From: Cannabis sativa
Taxonomy: Eukaryota; Streptophyta; Magnoliopsida; Rosales; Cannabaceae
Direction: 5' to 3'
NCBI RefSeq assembly: GCF_029168945.1
Contig: NC_083604.1
Span: 65,798,211 to 65,862,210 of the forward strand
Length of the DNA stretch: 64,000 nucleotides
Both the position numbers and the translations under genes were made by a program. The notes under the pieces are model-generated. The model worked only from the letters and a program-made list of their open reading frames with translations. It did no database searches and was not told the DNA's origin. How positions within the stretch are numbered: position 1 is the first letter of the stretch; every line of letters starts with the position of its first letter. Below are positions 59,371 to 64,000 of this stretch, piece by piece.

Positions 59371-59809
59371 TATGAGGTGAATGACCTCTCTTTTGGAATG
59401 CCATTTAATTTGTATGGCTTTGAATTTTAGTGCACTTTTTTAATTTTTTAGGTAAAATTACCATTTTTGAGATTTTTGTGAGGTTAATGACCTCTTTGAA
59501 ATTTGGTGAGGTAAGTGACCTCTTTAATATTCCAATATTAATTTTGGTGAGCTCATTTGGAATTTTGTGCCATTTTGTATGGCTTTGGAATTTTACCATT
59601 TTTTGTGATGAATTTGAGATTTGAGATCTTTTTATTATATTTTATAAATAAAAAGATTATTTGGCTGATATTTTAATTAATTTAATATAATTTCCAAAAT
59701 TAGAAAAAGAAATAATTAAATTAATTATCTTTTTTTACACCTGCCATTTAAATTTAAAAATCGTAATTTTTAAATTTGAGATATGATCTATTGCTTAGAT
59801 ATATATCTC

Positions 59810-61503
59810 TATATAAACTTTACTGCTGCCCACTGAAGCATCCTTAAAAAAATTAGATTCCTCAATAATATTATATTATTTTTTTTACTTCATGTTGATC
59901 AATTTTCTTTGAGTATACTCAAGCGTTGGACTTTTAGCAGCATTCTGTGTTCTCTTTCTTTTTCCGAAGACTTCTCGGTTGTTGTGGTAATATACCGCAA
60001 TTTAGGTGAGTGATTATAATCTTCCCATTTGTTCATACTAATTGTATATACATTTTGAATCAGATTTTTTTATATATGTATGTGCCTTGTATGTATTATT
60101 TTTACTCAGCAGTATATACATATCTTTCGTCTCTTCCTTTTTTGTAATCATTAGGATGATATGGCATATTTTTAAATTTAAGAAAATCCTTTGTTTTCTT
60201 TGGCCACGTGAGAGCCATGAAGTGTAATATATATGTATATATATACTTAACAGAAAACTTTTAGTATTTATACATATAAATATACTATACATATATATAT
60301 AACTGAACTGACGTATATACATATATATATATACACATATTACTTTTACTGATTCATACATATATAATAGCGAACCATCAAATCAGATTTTTTTGATGAA
60401 AAATCATGTCTTTTGGTATACTATTATTATAGCAGGTTTGTTTTCACAATCACTCTCGAGTAGTCGTATATCACTTTAACACACCACTCGGCCCACATAT
60501 CATCGTAACTAATTTATATGTATATATAATTTCAGATGATCCAACAGAAAGATGATATTTCGACTGCAATTTTTTTATACCATTCGAGTAGTATATTTTA
60601 TATTTTATACATTTCAGATACAAGTCATATCAAATTTTATATATACTTTCGATGGTGTCTTTTTTTCTTTGAATGGGAGGATTTTTTTATAAAAATATCC
60701 AATTTTTTTAGTGGAATGAGAGCATTCCATGGATGAGAGCATCCAATTTTTTAGTGGAATGAGGGCATTCCATGGATGAGAGCATCCAATTTTTTAGTGG
60801 AATGAGGGCATTCCATGGATGAGGGCATCCATAAATTTAATGGAATGAGGGCATTCCATAAATTTAATTTTAGTGGAATAAGAGTATTCCAGAGATGAAA
60901 GCATCCAAATTTTTAGTGGAATGAGGGCATCCCATGGATGAGGGCATCCATTTTCATTTATGGAATGAGGGCATTCCATAAATGAATAGAGAAACAACAA
61001 AAAAAAAATCAGAACGAGAGAGGAGCAAAATAAACATCAAAAGAAAAAAAAAAAAATAGGAATGAGATCATTCCCTGAACACTTACCCAAGCTTTTTGAT
61101 TGTTGGTAGAAAAGTATCGTAGTTTTTTTTTTGTGTTTCTTTTCTCTCCTTCTCAGATTTTTTTTCAAAATATCGATCCTTTTTCTGTTCTCAACTTCTC
61201 CTATTTATAGACCCTATTTTTTCCAATAAAATTATTATTTTTTTTTATCCTGTAACGTAAAGGATGAGTAAAAATAGGGGAGTGGGGAGTTGAGATCCTA
61301 TTTTCTCTCTATTTGACTGATATATTTTTTATTATTATTATTTTAAAAACCAATAATGAAATAATAATAAATTTATTTATTCCTCTTCTTTTTTTTTTAT
61401 CGTTCAACAGATGCCCCCTCAAGCAAGTGCGTGTCATTTATGTACACACATCTTGCTTGAGAATTTTGTATTTTATTTTGTCTGACCTACTTTTTTTGTG
61501 CAG
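59810..61503 (+). promoter_or_regulatory. Promoter, 5'-UTR exon and leader intron of the PMD gene
   Basis: TATATAAA at 59810-59817 would set transcription near 59840. The leader exon ends at a consensus donor (TTTAG/GTGAGT, 60005/60006). The acceptor TTTTTGTGCAG ends at 61503, one base before the ATG. Another possible acceptor lies at 60535. The intron contains TA-rich runs (60220-60370) and a minisatellite (60690-60985). Confidence 0.5.
60690..60985 (+). repeat. Minisatellite, about six units of roughly 45-50 bp
   Basis: Units read AGTGGAATGAG(A/G)GCATTCC, ATGGATGAGAGCATCCAA and TTTTTT with drift. Each unit contains inverted words (GGAATG..CATTCC, GGATG..CATCC), so the RNA would fold into hairpins. 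Confidence 0.85.
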
Positions 61504-61504
61504 T

Positions 61505-64000
61505 ATGTCTAATTTTAGGGGACTTGGCTCTCAAAGAGCTCCGAACAATTTAGGAAGAGAAATAGAGGTTGGACCATCTTATCGACGCTCCATTTCATTG
61601 AATGAAGTAAAAGCATCCAATGATCATCAAGATCCTGTTTCTTTGTGTAAGATTGAAGATGTAATCTCGGGTGACTTACAATATAATTCTTCGCTTGATG
61701 ATAATGTTGTCCAGCACACTCGAGGCTTTGGTCCCAATTTTCAAGCTAAAGTTCTTGGGGATATTGACAATAAACAGGATGCTGATATGGATCACCAAGT
61801 CACAGTGGACTTTTATCCAAGCCTTCATCGTGTTTTAGCAGAGAAAAAGGCCAATAACAATTTTTTCTTTCATGGACATGCTGTATTTGCGACATATCTT
61901 ATTGAATGGACAGACCTTATTTTGCGCACAAATCGAGATACTTTGAATCATGCTGGGATTTATGGAGCTGTTTATATATCGAGATATCCATTCAACTATG
62001 AGAGATCTGTATGGCGAGCTTTTTCTGAACTCTGGGGTCCTCTGTCTAACACATTTCATCATAGCAGTGGTGAGATGGGAATATCTCTGTATGATTTGAA
62101 GGTTATTGGAGGGTTACCTATTTTAGGAATTCCTTATGAAGAGTTCATACCTCTTAACAAAAAATTGGTTGGTGGCACTCCATATCATTCTACTACTGCA
62201 GAGCTTTTAAGGTTCCACACTCAAATTTATAATTATTTGAAGAGTGTCAAAGTTTATGCCAAATCAAATGATATAAATGTATCTTGGGAGCAGTGGATAG
62301 AATTTTTCTATAGAGGGAAAAAGATGTTTCAAGGTGTGAGACAAAACTCGACTTGTGAGGCCATTGGAGAAGACGACCAAAGGAAAGGTAAATCAAAAGT
62401 TAATCTTCACTCTATTCCATTGAACATTTCAAAAGAGGGTAGTCTTGCAGCCTTCTGTCTTTATGGCTAAGTCGTTTTGTTTTTCCTACTGAGGGCTCCA
62501 ACATTAGACCTGAAACTTTTTATATGGCTTCAATGATGGCCCACGGACACAAAGTTTCACTTGCACCCTCTGTTTTGGGATACATTTATCGAGCTTTGTA
62601 TGATTCAGCCATACATGGCCAGGGACGAGGTCAAGCCTTCTTACCTATGCATTATGTGATAGGTTGGTTAGCCGAGCATTTTCGCCATCTCTATAGTGGT
62701 TGGGATCTTATGGATCTTCCTCATTTAAGTAAGTATGGCGGGATCCCTGCTGAACGTCGAAGCATGAATGGGGCTAGACATATTTTAAGGGGAGAGGATT
62801 ATGTTATGCATCGGCCATATTCATTTCCCATGGAGAAAGATCTAGACTTTCTAGATAATGAAGATTTATCTGATGAGAAATTTGAGTTACTGATTTCTAT
62901 GCGCTCTTCTTTGCTACCCGTAAGAGTGGGTAATGATGCATATTTAGAACCTTATTATCCTAACAGATTTGCTCGCCAGTTTGGTTTCGATCAAGGTGTG
63001 CCCTCAGATAAGTTTTGTCTGAGTGTTCCTAGGAGGAGGCAGTGTGGAATAAGCGAAATCGCTAAAGCTTGGGTTTTAATATTAAGGAGAAATACTGGCA
63101 TCCACTTTCACATTCCTAGGACTCTCCGTATGGGTCAATGCACGTGGTGGTACTGTCGTTGGTGGGTGAGGAGTTGCATTCCATACTTGGGGAGATCTGT
63201 GAAGGCCATTCATTCAACATTGTCCAAGCAACCATTCAAAGAAGAGGAGTCAAATTATGTGATCAAAGACATTCGCTTACTTTACTCCAACCCTGAAGAA
63301 GTTTTTGAGAGATGTCCTCCCCAACATAATGAATTTACTGGCGCCAACTATGCTGATACTGAGTCGGACATTGGATCAGAAAATGTCCATTCCTTAGTCC
63401 CACATTTCAAGCAAAAGAAACGTGCGAAGCATGACGAGTCTAGTCGTATTGAAGATGTCTTCTTCCCACTAACTCAGAGTTCAGAAATGCCACCATCTGA
63501 TACTTGCTTCGGAGCTTCTAGCTCTAGGGATGAACAACTTATCGACTTTGATGGGTCTGATGATTATGTTAACAAAGGATTTGACAGTGAGGCATTGCCT
63601 GCAGAGCCAACCATTCCACCAGAACCGATTGTCTCAGCAAAGACGGGTACTCCATCATCACTTGTTCCTTCAGATTTGCTTATCCCTCGACCGAACCCGG
63701 TGTTGACAGTGTCAGCTTCAGCAATCACCAACTCAGACTTGAATGAGCATACCAAAAAGTTTGTGATTGAATGCATGAAAGACATTCTTCATTTGTCATC
63801 TTCTCCTCTGACCACATCAGACATTTCAAAACATCGTGCTGACGTGAGTATGCAACTCGACGTGTTGAGTACCCTTTGCGGGCATTATAAATGTGGCTTA
63901 GCAGAAGTTGCATGGTTCACTGATAATGTTAATGACTTGCTCAAAACTCAAGAAAAGTTTCTCGCTTCTGCTCAAGTTGTTGAGAATGCCCTTAGTCTTG
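61505..64000 (+). pseudogene. Plant mobile domain (PMD) protein gene, one frameshift, runs off the window
   Basis: The start at 61505 follows a splice acceptor at once. The frame is open to TAA 62468-62470. A 1-bp shift near 62455 moves it to the next frame, which stays open to the window end (over 510 codons). The PMD (aminotransferase-like) domain is spread over both parts: FERSVWRAFSE-like AFSELWGPLSNTFHHSSGEM, SLYDLKVIGGLPILGIPYEE, then after the shift SLWLSRFVFPTEG, GYIYRALYDSA, HFRHLYSGWD and RFARQFGFDQGVP. A disordered Ser/Pro-rich part follows. PMD proteins occur both as host silencing factors (MAIL1/MAIN type) and in transposons. The surroundings favour a transposon copy or its relic. 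Residues before about 100 are not conserved to my knowledge. Confidence 0.78.

Noticed and set aside
59430..59624. ORF of 64 codons in the region upstream of the PMD gene
   Set aside because: Low-complexity T-rich DNA with no protein-like features.

Overview
This window is plant nuclear DNA, most likely from a eudicot. Nearly all of it is transposable elements of plant-specific lineages: Tat and Tekay Ty3/gypsy, Ty1/copia, Mutator-like elements with a Ulp1 protease gene, hAT, TRIM, an L1-type LINE with RNase H, and a plant-mobile-domain gene. Spliceosomal introns with AT-rich sequence and GT..AG ends are visible throughout. The species cannot be read from the sequence. I found no tRNA, rRNA or CRISPR. 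All ends, duplications and exon phases were worked out by eye.

Layout. 1-11,241: a Tat-lineage Ty3/gypsy retrotransposon, partial at its 5' LTR, decayed in gag-pro-pol, with a spliced antisense gene between integrase and 3' LTR. It sits in a Ty1/copia element whose RT/RNase H end and 3' LTR follow (11,242 to about 12,452). About 12,991-18,072: a Mutator-like element carrying pieces of host genes (inositol-3-phosphate synthase, and NAD-malic enzyme in the opposite orientation) plus a solo LTR. 18,089-29,669: a large Mutator-like element of the Ulp1-carrying type, with an intact-looking three-exon transposase on the minus strand and a ten-exon DUF1985/Ulp1-protease gene on the plus strand. A 423-bp TRIM retrotransposon interrupts exon 7 of the protease gene. 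Both Mutator-like elements are full of a short near-palindromic motif, AAACYGGTTT.

30,093-40,511: a 959-bp hAT-type element split by a 9.45-kb Tekay chromovirus (30,106-39,560; 2.24-kb LTRs; TSD TTCAC). It also holds a 197-bp hAT MITE. 40,520-45,700: AT-rich repeats, including a 1.4-kb long-TIR element. 45,739-46,215 (minus): a complete classical arabinogalactan-protein gene, the only convincing intact host gene, with several G-box/ABRE-like motifs upstream. About 49,100-51,540: a 5'-truncated LINE (minus). 52.0-54.4 kb: a second LINE tail, a Helitron-like segment and a 229-bp Mutator-type MITE with a 9-bp TSD. 55,085-57,240: a copia fragment (minus). 59.0-64.0 kb: a plant-mobile-domain gene with promoter, 5'-UTR introns, a minisatellite in its leader and one frameshift, running off the window.

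The genes do not form a pathway. They are the gene sets of separate mobile elements, nested in a readable order, around one cell-wall glycoprotein gene.
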